DNA from: Mycolicibacterium phocaicum
GTDB lineage: Bacteria; Actinomycetota; Actinomycetes; Mycobacteriales; Mycobacteriaceae
Length of the DNA stretch: 64,000 nucleotides
Reading direction: 5' to 3'
Assembly (NCBI RefSeq): GCF_010731115.1
Contig: NZ_AP022616.1
Coordinates: forward strand, 310,001 to 374,000
The stretch's first letter is position 1; every line of letters starts with the position of its first letter. Both the position numbers and the translations under genes were made by a program. The notes beneath the pieces were generated by a model, which had not been told where the DNA came from, did not search any database, and saw only the letters and a list, made by a program, of their open reading frames with translations. Shown here in pieces: positions 48,959-57,750 of this stretch.

Positions 48959-50130
48959 CGGGACAGGGCGACGCTCAGCGGTGACGGAAAGCGGGGCTTG
49001 ACGCGCACGCCGTCGAGCCAGTCCGTCAGGTCGGAAGCCTTGCGTTGCAGCACTTTCCGCGCCGACGCCCCGACGTCTTCGACGTACTCCAGCTGCACCC
49101 GGCCGTCGGCGTCCTGACCCCAGGCGCCGACGACGCGGCCGTCCCACCACACCGTGGGGCCGGCATTGCCGGAACGGTCGAACAACTGGCCCGCGTGCGG
49201 GCCGAGGTACCAGGACCGGGCCTGCCACCCCATGACGGTGGGGTCCAGCCCGGGCAGCAGTGCGCCCCACGGCGGAATAGGGGGAGTGGCGTCGAGATCG
49301 TCGGGCAGGACATACCCGGACTCGTCGCAGCCCTCCAGCGCCACTGCGGCGGCCTCGATGGCGTGCAGCCCCTCGCGGGCCCATGACAGGGTCTGGCCGA
49401 ACCACCATTTGATATCGGCGGCGGTGGCCGGGCCGAAGGTGCGCAGCCAGGCAGTCAGCACTGCCGCGCGGGCTGCGTCGGCCGGAAGGGCAGCGTCCGG
49501 TTCCGGTAGCCAGTGCGACGCCGACGCCCACAGCGGCCGCGATGTCGTCCACGTGCCGTCGTTGGGGCCGCGCAGGATGTGCCCCTGTGCGGACAGCACG
49601 GTCATCACACGCGGCGCGACGGGAGTGCTTCCGCCCCAGGTCTTTCCGGGGGCCGGATCCCAGCTGCCCGCCAGCTCTGGCAGTGCGGCCCGGAGCGCGG
49701 CGGTGCCCGCCACCAAACCTGCTTCCAGGTGCCCACGTACCGCAGCCGCGGCACGCTCCAGCCACGCCTCGCCGTCGGCCGCGATACCGGACTTCTCGAC
49801 ATCGCCGATGAGCCGTTTGCGCTCCGTGGCGGCCACACGATCGCTGGCCGCGGCCTGGACCGCGGGCAGGTCGGCGGTGTGCACCACCCACAGCGTCCGG
49901 CGCATGGCCATGTGCTTGATCAGATGCCTGTCCTGGTACAGCGCGGCATCGAGATCGGTGACAGTGAAACCGGGTAGCCGGGCCCACAGTGACAGGTAGG
50001 GGGTGGCGGGATCGGTGCCGTGCAGGCCGACCAGCGCCCGGGTCACCTCGGCGGGACTCGCCGCCGCAGTGCTCAGGAAATGACGTTGCGCCAAGCGATT
50101 ACGGCGCTCGGCGATGGTGAAGGTGCGCAA
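48955..50130 (-). CDS. Winged-helix DNA-binding domain protein (HTH_42 / AlkX-like)
   Basis: 391 residues. [47 protein letters not shown] and the [33 protein letters not shown] block identify the HTH_42 (DUF1006) family, three tandem winged helices; related E. coli YcaQ unhooks DNA crosslinks. A glycosylase role beside uvrA is plausible but inferred. The start is taken as TTG 50130, one base after the upstream stop (TGAcTTG); no ATG or GTG lies near the conserved N-terminus. Confidence 0.82.
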
Positions 50131-50131
50131 G

Positions 50132-50416
50132 TCAGTCGTCGTGCATCGAGCGACGGATCTGCTCGAGGCGTTCGGCGGCAGCCTTCTGGCGTGCTTCGTA
50201 CTGTTCCTCGACCGATCGGCCCTCCGCGGTTTCCGCGGCCAGCTCGGCCGAGCCGATCGCGGTACCGTACCGGTTCTCGATCTTCTCGCGTACCGACTCG
50301 AACGTCGGGACGCCGTCGGGGGTGTAGCCGGGATCGACGGGCGGAGACACCGGCACCGGCGTAGGCGCCGGATCCAACGGCACGATCTCGGCGTCGATGG
50401 GCTCGTTTTCGGCCAT
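50132..50416 (-). CDS. Small conserved acidic protein (Rv1638A-like position)
   Basis: 94 residues. A Pro-rich acidic first half (PLDPAPTPVPVSPPVDPGYTPDGVPTFESVREKIENRYGTAIGS) and a helical charged second half (EEQYEARQKAAAERLEQIRRSMHDD). No enzyme motif. It is co-transcribed with, and one base from, the winged-helix gene. Function unknown; a small gene occupies the same place in M. tuberculosis. Confidence 0.7.
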   Translation of the reverse strand: MAENEPIDAEIVPLDPAPTPVPVSPPVDPGYTPDGVPTFESVREKIENRYGTAIGSAELAAETAEGRSVEEQYEARQKAAAERLEQIRRSMHDD

Positions 50417-50528
50417 GGCTTCACCGTACCGCGCTGGAAACTTGGGATCGGTAGCCGCGGCGCCCGCGTGTACTTACCGCACGACGACGCCACTGGGGCG
50501 TCGGACTGAGGAAGGAAAGCTCCCGCAC

Positions 50529-51029
50529 ATGAAGACCAATGGCATGAACATCAAGCGCACTCTGGCCGCCGGTGTCGGCTTGCTGGCCGTGGGCGCCACC
50601 CTGATCGGCTGCTCGAGTGACAAAGAGGCAGGCCCGAAGGCGACCGGCCCGGGTTCGGTGACGGGTGGCGGCAACACCGTCGTCAAGGTCGAGGGCCAGG
50701 ACCTGGCCGGCCTGGACCTGAAGTCGGTGACCTGCGTGAAGCAGGGCGGCAGCATCAACATTGCCAGCGCACCCATCGGCGGTGGCGCACAGGGTCTCGG
50801 CGTCGTCATGACCGACGCCTCGCCGCCGAAGGTGCAGTCCCTGGGCCTGGTGGTCGACGGCAACGCGCTCGCGGTGTCGGAGATGGGCGGCATGAAGACG
50901 GGCTCGGCCGACGTCAAGGTCGACGGCAGCACCTACACCATCACCGGCCAGGCCGCCGGTGCCGACATGAAGAACCCCATGGCGGGAATGATCTCGAAGA
51001 ACTTCGAGATCAAGGTGTCCTGCGGCTGA
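50529..51029 (+). CDS. LpqH (19-kDa antigen) family lipoprotein
   Basis: 166 residues from ATG 50529 (an in-frame ATG at 50544 is possible). Lipobox LIGC with C28, then the LpqH fold: VVKVEGQDLAGLDLKSVTCVKQGGSINIASA, VVMTDASPPKVQSLGL and the C-terminal NPMAGMISKNFEIKVSCG, with the two cysteines expected to pair. LpqH proteins are surface lipoproteins, major TLR2 agonists in pathogens. GAGGAAGGAAAG lies upstream. Monocistronic. Confidence 0.88.
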   Translation: MKTNGMNIKRTLAAGVGLLAVGATLIGCSSDKEAGPKATGPGSVTGGGNTVVKVEGQDLAGLDLKSVTCVKQGGSINIASAPIGGGAQGLGVVMTDASPPKVQSLGLVVDGNALAVSEMGGMKTGSADVKVDGSTYTITGQAAGADMKNPMAGMISKNFEIKVSCG

Positions 51030-51046
51030 CATGCCCGCCAGGAGAA

Positions 51047-51079
51047 GGACGGCGGGTGCAGCCAATGCGCCCGCCGTCC
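51047..51079 (+). terminator. Hairpin after the LpqH-like gene
   Basis: GGACGGCGGG (51047-51056) pairs with CCCGCCGTCC (51070-51079) around a 13-base loop. No T-run. It insulates the CHAT operon promoter that follows. Confidence 0.6.
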
Positions 51080-51083
51080 GACT

Positions 51084-51089
51084 TATGAT
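51084..51089 (+). promoter_or_regulatory. -10 box TATGAT of the CHAT operon
   Basis: TATGAT ends six bases before the GTG start at 51096 with no ribosome site in between, so the operon transcript is probably leaderless. No clear -35. Confidence 0.6.
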
Positions 51090-51095
51090 GCGGCC

Positions 51096-52820
51096 GTGTC
51101 GATCACCGGCGAACTCGCCCGCGCCCGCGCGCTGATGTTCGCCGCCGACGAGCCGACAGCCAAAGAACTGCTGCTGTCGCTGATGCCCGCCATCGAAGCG
51201 GCCGACCGCGATGACCAGATGCTCGAGGTCTTCGCGCAGCTCGGCGAGATCTATCTGATCCGCAGTGCCCTTGACGGAGTGCGTGAATGTATCCGGCGCA
51301 TCGATGACTGCCTCGACATCTACGCATCGATCCTGGCCGGCCGCGCGCCGGCCGAGATCGTGGCGCAGATGACCATGACGCCGGAGGACGCGGACCACAT
51401 GCTCAGCCGGTACGCCCGCCGGGCCACCTTTCTGCGGACCGGCCTGGCCGCCGCCATCGGAGACCATGAAGGCGCGGCGCAGTCCCTGACCGCGCTGGAC
51501 GGCCCGTCGCCGCACGCCGATCTGGCGGACGAGCACACCTATCTTCTGACCCACGCCCGGATCCTGTGCGCGCTCGCGTTGTGCGACGACGATCTGCACG
51601 TCCGCGCGGTGCCGCTGTGGAACGCGGTGCTGGCCACGATCGCGACACCCGCCGACGACCCGCAGCGCGAATATCTCTGGCTGACCGGTGCACTCGGCTA
51701 CGCGCGGTTCTGCATCGAGACCGGCAAGGTCGACGAGGCCCTGCCGTGGCTGCGCCGCGCGGAGGCCCGCGCACAGGCTCGCGGCTGGGAATTTGCCACC
51801 GCCCGAGCGCAATTGGAGCGGGCGGCGGTGAGCTGGCTGGCCGGCGACCAGCAGGGTACCGAGGCGCTGGTCACCGCCGCGTATCCAGAGATCGCCCGGC
51901 AGGCGCGGGCTCACGAGGTGTCGCGCTGCTGGCTGTACTTCGGGCTGACCCGGCTCGCCGCCGGTGCACTGCAGGCCGCCGATGAATGCTGGGGACACGC
52001 CGAACGGCACTGGCGTGAGCTCGGCAAGCCCCTGCACGTGCACCGCATCTTGTTGCAGCGCAGCTGGATAGCCATCTTCCGGGGCCGATACGACGAGGCC
52101 CGCGCAGTGCTCGATCAGGCCCGGGCGTGCCTGGATTCCTCGCCGCGCAGCAGCTGGCTGCAGTATGCGCGGTTGGATGACCAACTCGGTACCGTCTGGC
52201 GCGCGGAGGGACTTGCGGACCTCGGCTTCGACGCCGCGGGTAATCCCGCCGACACGTGGGCGCAAGCCGAAGCCCGGTACCGCGGCGGGCTCGGGACGTG
52301 GTCCGCAGAACCCGGTACCGACCAATACCGTTCCGGCATGGACAAATTGGCCGCCGCCGCCGACCTGAAGTTGCCCGCAGCGCTGGCCGTCGACTCGGTG
52401 CGGTACTCGATCACCGACGTGGACGCGCGGGCCCGCTGGGCCGCGGGGGTGTCCGCACCGATGCTGGCCGGAGCGTTCGCCGTGGCCTGGGAATCGCAGG
52501 ATCCGGCGCTGGTGAGCGAATTGATCGAATATCACAGCGCCCGAGGCGCGTTCAGCGTGGACGCGGCGGCGGGTGCGGCCATGGAGTGGGCCTCGGCCAC
52601 GACGGCGGCCGCGCAGGTTCTCGACGTGGACGAACTCGCCTCGGTCGCGTCCGGCCCGGTTGCGGTCGGCGCTGCCGGCCTCATCCGGCTCGGCCCGCTG
52701 CCGCCGCTGCGGATGGAGCCCGACGGCGAGCCCGTGCTGGCGCGCTATCGCGAGCTGGCCCGGTTGCGCTACGGCCGCGCGGTCATCGCGGACCAGGAGG
52801 CGTGGTCGACATGCCCGTGA
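51096..52820 (+). CDS. TPR-repeat protein, partner of the CHAT protease
   Basis: 574 residues, almost entirely alpha-helical, with repeated A/L-rich helix pairs typical of tetratricopeptide repeats (for example YLWLTGALGYARFCIETGKVDEALPWLRRAEARAQARGW and RILLQRSWIAIFRGRYDEARAVLDQARACL). The C-terminal 100 residues are Ala-rich. CHAT proteases commonly carry or pair with TPR arrays that sense or recruit a partner. GTG 51096 follows a TATGAT box directly. It overlaps the CHAT gene by ten bases. Confidence 0.8.
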   Translation: MSITGELARARALMFAADEPTAKELLLSLMPAIEAADRDDQMLEVFAQLGEIYLIRSALDGVRECIRRIDDCLDIYASILAGRAPAEIVAQMTMTPEDADHMLSRYARRATFLRTGLAAAIGDHEGAAQSLTALDGPSPHADLADEHTYLLTHARILCALALCDDDLHVRAVPLWNAVLATIATPADDPQREYLWLTGALGYARFCIETGKVDEALPWLRRAEARAQARGWEFATARAQLERAAVSWLAGDQQGTEALVTAAYPEIARQARAHEVSRCWLYFGLTRLAAGALQAADECWGHAERHWRELGKPLHVHRILLQRSWIAIFRGRYDEARAVLDQARACLDSSPRSSWLQYARLDDQLGTVWRAEGLADLGFDAAGNPADTWAQAEARYRGGLGTWSAEPGTDQYRSGMDKLAAAADLKLPAALAVDSVRYSITDVDARARWAAGVSAPMLAGAFAVAWESQDPALVSELIEYHSARGAFSVDAAAGAAMEWASATTAAAQVLDVDELASVASGPVAVGAAGLIRLGPLPPLRMEPDGEPVLARYRELARLRYGRAVIADQEAWSTCP

Positions 52821-54004
52821 CCGAGGACACCACAACCATGTTGGTGCTGCGCTTCGCCGACATCGGGATCGGCACGTACGTCAGCCTGCGGGTTGTCGGC
52901 TCGCCCGAGCGGCTGGTCACCTGGATGCTGGCCGAGGACGTTCTTCTCGCGGTGACCTCCGCGCTGGCTGAAGCACTACCGGATCCGCTTGAGGGTGAAC
53001 AACTTCCCGAGGCTCTGACCCGGTCCTTGGCGACCGGCCCGTTCGCCGCGGCGGTACGCGAGCGCGAACTCGCCCGGCTCCTCGGGGCCCTGCTCCCCGA
53101 CGAAGCGTGGGATCTGCTGCGGCAGTGCACCGGCGACCCGGAGCTGCCGGTGCTCTTCGTGTCGCCGAGTGCCCGCCTGAGCCGGGTGCCGTGGGGACTG
53201 CTCGCGCAGCCCAGTGGCGCTGACGACCAACGCCTGATCGAGCTCGCCGACCTGCTGCTGGCGGTGCCGGCGAACATCGCGAACGCGTCCCGCAGACAAT
53301 CGCCACCGGTCGGCGGACCGCCGCTTCTGCTGCTGGACCCGAAAGTGCCCGGCCAGCGGCCGGATTCAGCGCTCGGCTCGGTGCTGGGCCGGCCATCGCC
53401 GGACACGGTGCTGGCCCGGCACTTCGGCGAGCGGCCCGCACTGCCGGCGGTCACCGCTCCGGTGGAGCTCTTCCGCCGGGCCGACGCCGACCGGCACTGG
53501 CTGGCCACCCAACTGGCGCAGCAGCCGTCACGGCTGGTGTACGTCGGGCATTCCAGTGCCGCCCACGACCGCGACGGATCGGCAGAGCAGGCGGCCCTGC
53601 ATCTGGCCGAGCCCGAGCCGCTGACCGCCGCCGACATCATGGTGATGGGCCTGGAGATCCCGCCCCGCGTGGCGCTCCTGGCCTGCGCATCCGGTGCCGA
53701 CTACCGGTTCGATGAGGCCACCGGTCTGGTCGCGGCGATGATTCTCGGTGGCGCACAGGTGGTTACCGCGACCCTCTGGTCCCTGCCGACAGCTGCCGGA
53801 TACCGGACGGCCACTGGCGCCGACGCAGATCCCATGGCGGAGGCGATCATGGCCGTCGACACCGCGCACGAGGCGACGACACCGGCCCGGGCCGTGAATC
53901 GCTGGCAGCGAGACTGCCTGCAGCGCTGGCGAACCGGAGATGCGACACTCAGCCCCGTGTACTGGGCAGCGGTGATGACGTTCACGGTCGACGGGGCGCG
54001 CTGA
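52811..54004 (+). CDS. CHAT-domain (caspase-like) cysteine protease
   Basis: 397 residues. The C-terminal CHAT domain has SRVPWGLL (about 124-131), catalytic H247 in RLVYVGHSSA and catalytic C292 in VALLACASGADY, followed by GLVAAMILGGAQVVTATLWSLP; both catalytic residues are present. The N-terminal 110 residues are a separate acidic domain. CHAT proteases (HetF, TPR-CHAT/Csx29, separase relatives) are usually switched on by a partner. ATG 52811; the alternative GTG 52817 overlaps the TPR stop as GTGA. Next gene overlaps by one base (TGATG). Confidence 0.9.
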   Translation: MPVTEDTTTMLVLRFADIGIGTYVSLRVVGSPERLVTWMLAEDVLLAVTSALAEALPDPLEGEQLPEALTRSLATGPFAAAVRERELARLLGALLPDEAWDLLRQCTGDPELPVLFVSPSARLSRVPWGLLAQPSGADDQRLIELADLLLAVPANIANASRRQSPPVGGPPLLLLDPKVPGQRPDSALGSVLGRPSPDTVLARHFGERPALPAVTAPVELFRRADADRHWLATQLAQQPSRLVYVGHSSAAHDRDGSAEQAALHLAEPEPLTAADIMVMGLEIPPRVALLACASGADYRFDEATGLVAAMILGGAQVVTATLWSLPTAAGYRTATGADADPMAEAIMAVDTAHEATTPARAVNRWQRDCLQRWRTGDATLSPVYWAAVMTFTVDGAR

Positions 54005-55296
54005 TGACTACTGCGCCGCAGCCACGTCGCGCCGTCATCGATGCCGCGTGGCGGGAGATCGGGCCGGGTCTCGAACTGCTGAGCAGCCCCGACGGCGGCC
54101 CGTTGAGCCGCGCGGTCAAGCGCATCATCGATCCGCTGGTGCTTCGGCTGCGCGCACACCCCGAATACTCGGCGCCCGTCGTTGCCGCCGACATCGCCGA
54201 CGAGATGCGTCAGGTGATCGTCGATCACGCCGCTCAGTTGCGCGCTGCGGCCCAGTGGTTCGCGCTGTTGAAGGCGCAGCGCCGGCGCGACCGGATCACC
54301 ACCGGCAACGCCCAGGAGCTCTACTTCCCGGTGTGTTTCGAGTTGGCCGCGACCAGAGGCCAACCGGGACAGGGTGATTCAGGCGTCGTCGTGGCAGCAC
54401 TGCGCGACGTGCACGGCGATCGGGATCGCACCGCGGTCGAGCGGCTGCACGAGTACCTCGCCGACCCGGCTGTGCTGGAGACGCTGTCGCGTCAGCTCGA
54501 TGCGGGCTGGGACGACGTCAGGTCGGGCGACGCACCGTGCGAGCCGTTCCTCGCCGGGCTCACGACGGTCCTCGGGCCGTCCGGCGGCCACAACGCCGAT
54601 GCTGCGCGCCAACGGGTCTGGACCGCATTGATCGGTGACGCCACCCCGTACAACTTCGGCGCCCGGATGCGCGACGCCGCGGCCGCCGCGCCGTGGTCGG
54701 TCGATCAGATCGGGTTGTGCGCTGCCGCACCGCAATCGAAGCCGGCGGTCACCGGCGCCCGCGCGGCAGAACGTCCCCTCGACCGCAGCATCGTCGACCG
54801 GGTCCGGGCGACGCTGCGTCGTGCCCTCGACCGCGACGAGCTGCCAGACCTGCCGACTCTGTGCGCCGAGGAGGCGGACCGCGCGGCGTCGCCGTGGGGG
54901 CTCCTGGCCGAGGACAACCAGGCTGCCCTGGTCGCCGGCATCGAGGTCGGGGTGGACCTGGCGCCGCTCGAGGTGAATCATCGGACGCGGTACCACCTTT
55001 CGGGCCAGATCCAGGCGCGGCTCCGCAAAGAGGCGTACGTGCTGCACGCCCGCCGGTATCTGATCGACGGCGGCCCGGTCCACCCGCGGCAGCAGCAGGT
55101 GGTGGACGACCTGGCGGCGTTCGTGCGTCCCTACGTCTCGCGGCTGTGGGCACGACTGCACGGGCGTGACGTCTGGCAGGAATCCTGCGACGACGCGGGC
55201 GAGGTGCGGGGCCTGCTGGACGGGGTCGCCCGTTCGGTGAGCCTCGATCATCGCCAGCGCATCAAGGCAATGCTGGAATTGGAGGCGGCAGGATGA
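54004..55296 (+). CDS. Unknown protein of the CHAT cassette (430 aa)
   Basis: I do not recognise a family. The protein is soluble, without signal peptide or membrane segments, mostly helical and Arg/Ala/Asp-rich. Recurring stretches are RRAVIDAAWREIGPGLELLSS, a basic LLKAQRRRDRITTGNAQELYFPVCFELAA and a C-terminal helical block with RYHLSGQIQARLRKEAYVLHARRYLIDGG. It starts on the CHAT stop (TGATG) and ends overlapping the next gene (ATGA), so it is made in step with the protease. It may be a substrate, sensor or regulator; no evidence favours one. Confidence 0.7.
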   Translation: MTTAPQPRRAVIDAAWREIGPGLELLSSPDGGPLSRAVKRIIDPLVLRLRAHPEYSAPVVAADIADEMRQVIVDHAAQLRAAAQWFALLKAQRRRDRITTGNAQELYFPVCFELAATRGQPGQGDSGVVVAALRDVHGDRDRTAVERLHEYLADPAVLETLSRQLDAGWDDVRSGDAPCEPFLAGLTTVLGPSGGHNADAARQRVWTALIGDATPYNFGARMRDAAAAAPWSVDQIGLCAAAPQSKPAVTGARAAERPLDRSIVDRVRATLRRALDRDELPDLPTLCAEEADRAASPWGLLAEDNQAALVAGIEVGVDLAPLEVNHRTRYHLSGQIQARLRKEAYVLHARRYLIDGGPVHPRQQQVVDDLAAFVRPYVSRLWARLHGRDVWQESCDDAGEVRGLLDGVARSVSLDHRQRIKAMLELEAAG

Positions 55297-56333
55297 AACT
55301 CACTGTCGAGTCCGGATTGTGGGCCTTGGGCTCCGAGGTCGCGCCACCACCCGAGGTGGCGGTACTCGAGGTCAGCGGCGCGGTCCTCGCGTGGACGATC
55401 CACGACCCGGCGCAGGCGGTTCGCATCACGTTCACGGATCTGCCCGCGGCCGACTGGTTGTGGCGGCTGGTCGGGGAGGCCGGGCACGTCGCGGTGGTCA
55501 CCGCCGCCGAGACTGCCGACGTCGTGCCGCTGCCCGAACCCCTTGCCGCCCTTCGCCGCCTGGCCGTCGGGCACTGGCTACGGCGGTGGTGGCCGGCCAG
55601 TGCCCGTGACGGCATCGGCCCGCTGGACGCCGCCGTGCTGGACGCCGAGGTGGCGCTCGCGACGGCGGCGCTGCAGGACTATTTCTCCGAGGACACCCTG
55701 GATTCGGATATCGCCGGGCTGCTGGCACCGCATCGAGAGGCGCTGGCGAGGACAACCGGCTCCGGGGATCCCCGGATTCTCGACCTCGTTCGCAGCTGCG
55801 TCGGCCTCGCCGACGAATCCGGGCTGGGGGGCTGGTCGGAAGTCCTTGCGGGCCAGGGGCCGCCGCGACAGGACGACTATGCGCTCGCCGCCGGCCAACC
55901 CGGCGCCGGCGACGATGGTGCCATCGCGGACGGCGTCGCCTCCGTCTCGTGGACCGCGGTGCCACCGCGGACATTCGATGCGGCCGAAAGCACCATCGAC
56001 TGGTCCGTGCGGGCGCGCGACGGTGCGGTGGTCGCCGACATCCGCGTCGCCACGATCGGTCCCGCGGACGGAATCCCGGTGCGCCTGGACTCCGGTTCGA
56101 TCACCGGCGGCGGCACCCTCGACATCGACGGAAACGCCACCCTGCCGCTGCCGGCCACCGAAACCCAAGCGTGGGGCCATGATTGGACGGACACCACCGT
56201 GACGGTGGGTGCCGCGGCCGGCGAGACGGAAGCGGTTCGGGACCGCGTCCGGCGCTACGTGCGGGCCCGGCTCGCGGCGCCCGGCCCCGATGCGTTCCTC
56301 GCCGAGATCCTTGCCGCCGAAGCCGACTACTAG
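55293..56333 (+). CDS. Unknown protein of the CHAT cassette (346 aa)
   Basis: No family recognised. The first 75 residues are beta-rich (KLTVESGLWALGSEVAPPPEVAVLEVSGAVLAWTIHDP), the middle is helical, and the last third (about 215-310) alternates as a beta-sandwich-like domain (DWSVRARDGAVVADIRVATIG ... GGGTLDIDGNATLPLP) before a final helix. No signal peptide. It is translationally coupled to the 430-aa gene and is the last gene of the cassette; a convergent gene starts its 3' end two bases later. Confidence 0.7.
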   Translation: MKLTVESGLWALGSEVAPPPEVAVLEVSGAVLAWTIHDPAQAVRITFTDLPAADWLWRLVGEAGHVAVVTAAETADVVPLPEPLAALRRLAVGHWLRRWWPASARDGIGPLDAAVLDAEVALATAALQDYFSEDTLDSDIAGLLAPHREALARTTGSGDPRILDLVRSCVGLADESGLGGWSEVLAGQGPPRQDDYALAAGQPGAGDDGAIADGVASVSWTAVPPRTFDAAESTIDWSVRARDGAVVADIRVATIGPADGIPVRLDSGSITGGGTLDIDGNATLPLPATETQAWGHDWTDTTVTVGAAAGETEAVRDRVRRYVRARLAAPGPDAFLAEILAAEADY

Positions 56334-56334
56334 G

Positions 56335-57711
56335 TCACCGGCGCGCGGCCTCGACCGGCATGGCCGGCGTCGTCGCACCGGGCAACGGCAGCCGCGGCAC
56401 GTCCGGTGTCCCGAGCTGACCGGCCAGCCACGGCAGCGCCACGCTGAACGCCTGCGCGGCGAACGGCCAGTCGTGCTTGCCCGGTCGTTCGACCACCGCG
56501 CACCGGATGCCACGGGTGCTGCCGACGCCGCACAGCGAATGTGCCGCAACCGTCTGCGCGGGCAGCGGGCTGCGGGAGAGCTCAGGTCCATTGATGTCGA
56601 ACCAGGCCGCGATGTCGTCGTAGGTGCGACGGGACATCACCGTCATCGGGTCCCAGTCGGCGTATTTGGCGGTGCTGCCACCGAACAGTCGCTGAACGGT
56701 CTGCGGCCGGTCACCGGCGTTCGGCGCGATGTCCCCGGCGATGTCCTGGAACGCGCTGAACAGATCCGGATGCATCACGGTCAGATCCACCGCGCAGGTT
56801 CCGCCCATTGACCAGCCGACGATGCCGCGGTGGCGACGGTCGGTACTCACGCCGTAGTTGGCGGTCATGAAGGGCAGCACGTCCTTGATCAGGTGGTCGG
56901 CGGAATTGCCGCGAGGCCCGTTGACGCACTCGGTGTCGTTGTTGAAGGACCCGCCGGGATCGACGAACACCAGCACCGGGGCGTTGCCGTGATGGGCGGC
57001 GGCGAAGTCGTCGACCGTCTTGATCGCGTTGCCGGCCCGCAGCCAGTCGGCGGGTGTGTTGAATTCGCCGCCGATCATCATCACCATCGGCAGCCGTGGC
57101 GGTGGGTTGCTGGCGAACCACGCCGGCGGCAGGTACACGTATTCGTCACGGTGATTGAATCCCGATGCGGCCGAGCCGGTTTGGACCTCGACGACACTGC
57201 CCTTGCTCGGTATCTGCCGGGCCTTCTGCATGGCGACCACGGTCTCGGGCCGCGTCTGGTTGGGCAGCGGCGCCGAGTTGGCCTGTTCCCACGCGGTATC
57301 GAGATTGGGGAAGTACCCGACCCAGCTGTTGAGGGTCAGCCCGGTGGACAGCACGCACAGCGGCACGGACAGCACGGACAGCCCGCGGCGCCACCAGCGC
57401 GTGGCGTGCCAGCCGACGATCAGCAGCACCACGGCGGCGCCGGTGACCGCGGTCCAGATCCACAGCCGGGCCGGCGCCGGATCGTCAGACCAGCCCTGAG
57501 ATGCCATGACCCAGCGCGCGGCGGCGGTCACGAGTACGCCGGACACGGCGGCAACCGGCAGCCAGAGGGTGCGCCACCGCTGGTTGCGCCAGCCGACCGC
57601 GAGGATCAGCACCGCCGCCGCGAGGGCCTGGACGGTGAAGGGCAGCCAGCCGTGCGTCAACGAAACATGTTGCTCGCCATAGAGCCCGGCGTTCGTCGCC
57701 CCGATCGTCAC
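56335..57711 (-). CDS. Membrane-anchored esterase/mycolyltransferase-like alpha/beta hydrolase (Rv1639c type)
   Basis: 458 residues. Three or four N-terminal membrane helices (about 20-130), then an extracytoplasmic alpha/beta hydrolase of the esterase-D/antigen-85 type: nucleophile Ser in GIVGWSMGGTCAVDL, a likely Asp acid downstream and His in PGKHDWPFAAQ. Probable role in envelope lipid or ester metabolism. GTG 57711 start without a clear ribosome site. It lies 39 bp after lysX in the same direction. Confidence 0.85.
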   Translation of the reverse strand: MTIGATNAGLYGEQHVSLTHGWLPFTVQALAAAVLILAVGWRNQRWRTLWLPVAAVSGVLVTAAARWVMASQGWSDDPAPARLWIWTAVTGAAVVLLIVGWHATRWWRRGLSVLSVPLCVLSTGLTLNSWVGYFPNLDTAWEQANSAPLPNQTRPETVVAMQKARQIPSKGSVVEVQTGSAASGFNHRDEYVYLPPAWFASNPPPRLPMVMMIGGEFNTPADWLRAGNAIKTVDDFAAAHHGNAPVLVFVDPGGSFNNDTECVNGPRGNSADHLIKDVLPFMTANYGVSTDRRHRGIVGWSMGGTCAVDLTVMHPDLFSAFQDIAGDIAPNAGDRPQTVQRLFGGSTAKYADWDPMTVMSRRTYDDIAAWFDINGPELSRSPLPAQTVAAHSLCGVGSTRGIRCAVVERPGKHDWPFAAQAFSVALPWLAGQLGTPDVPRLPLPGATTPAMPVEAARR

Positions 57712-57750
57712 GACGCCAGCGTGCAGGGCGAAGCTGGGAGGCTCCTGTGT

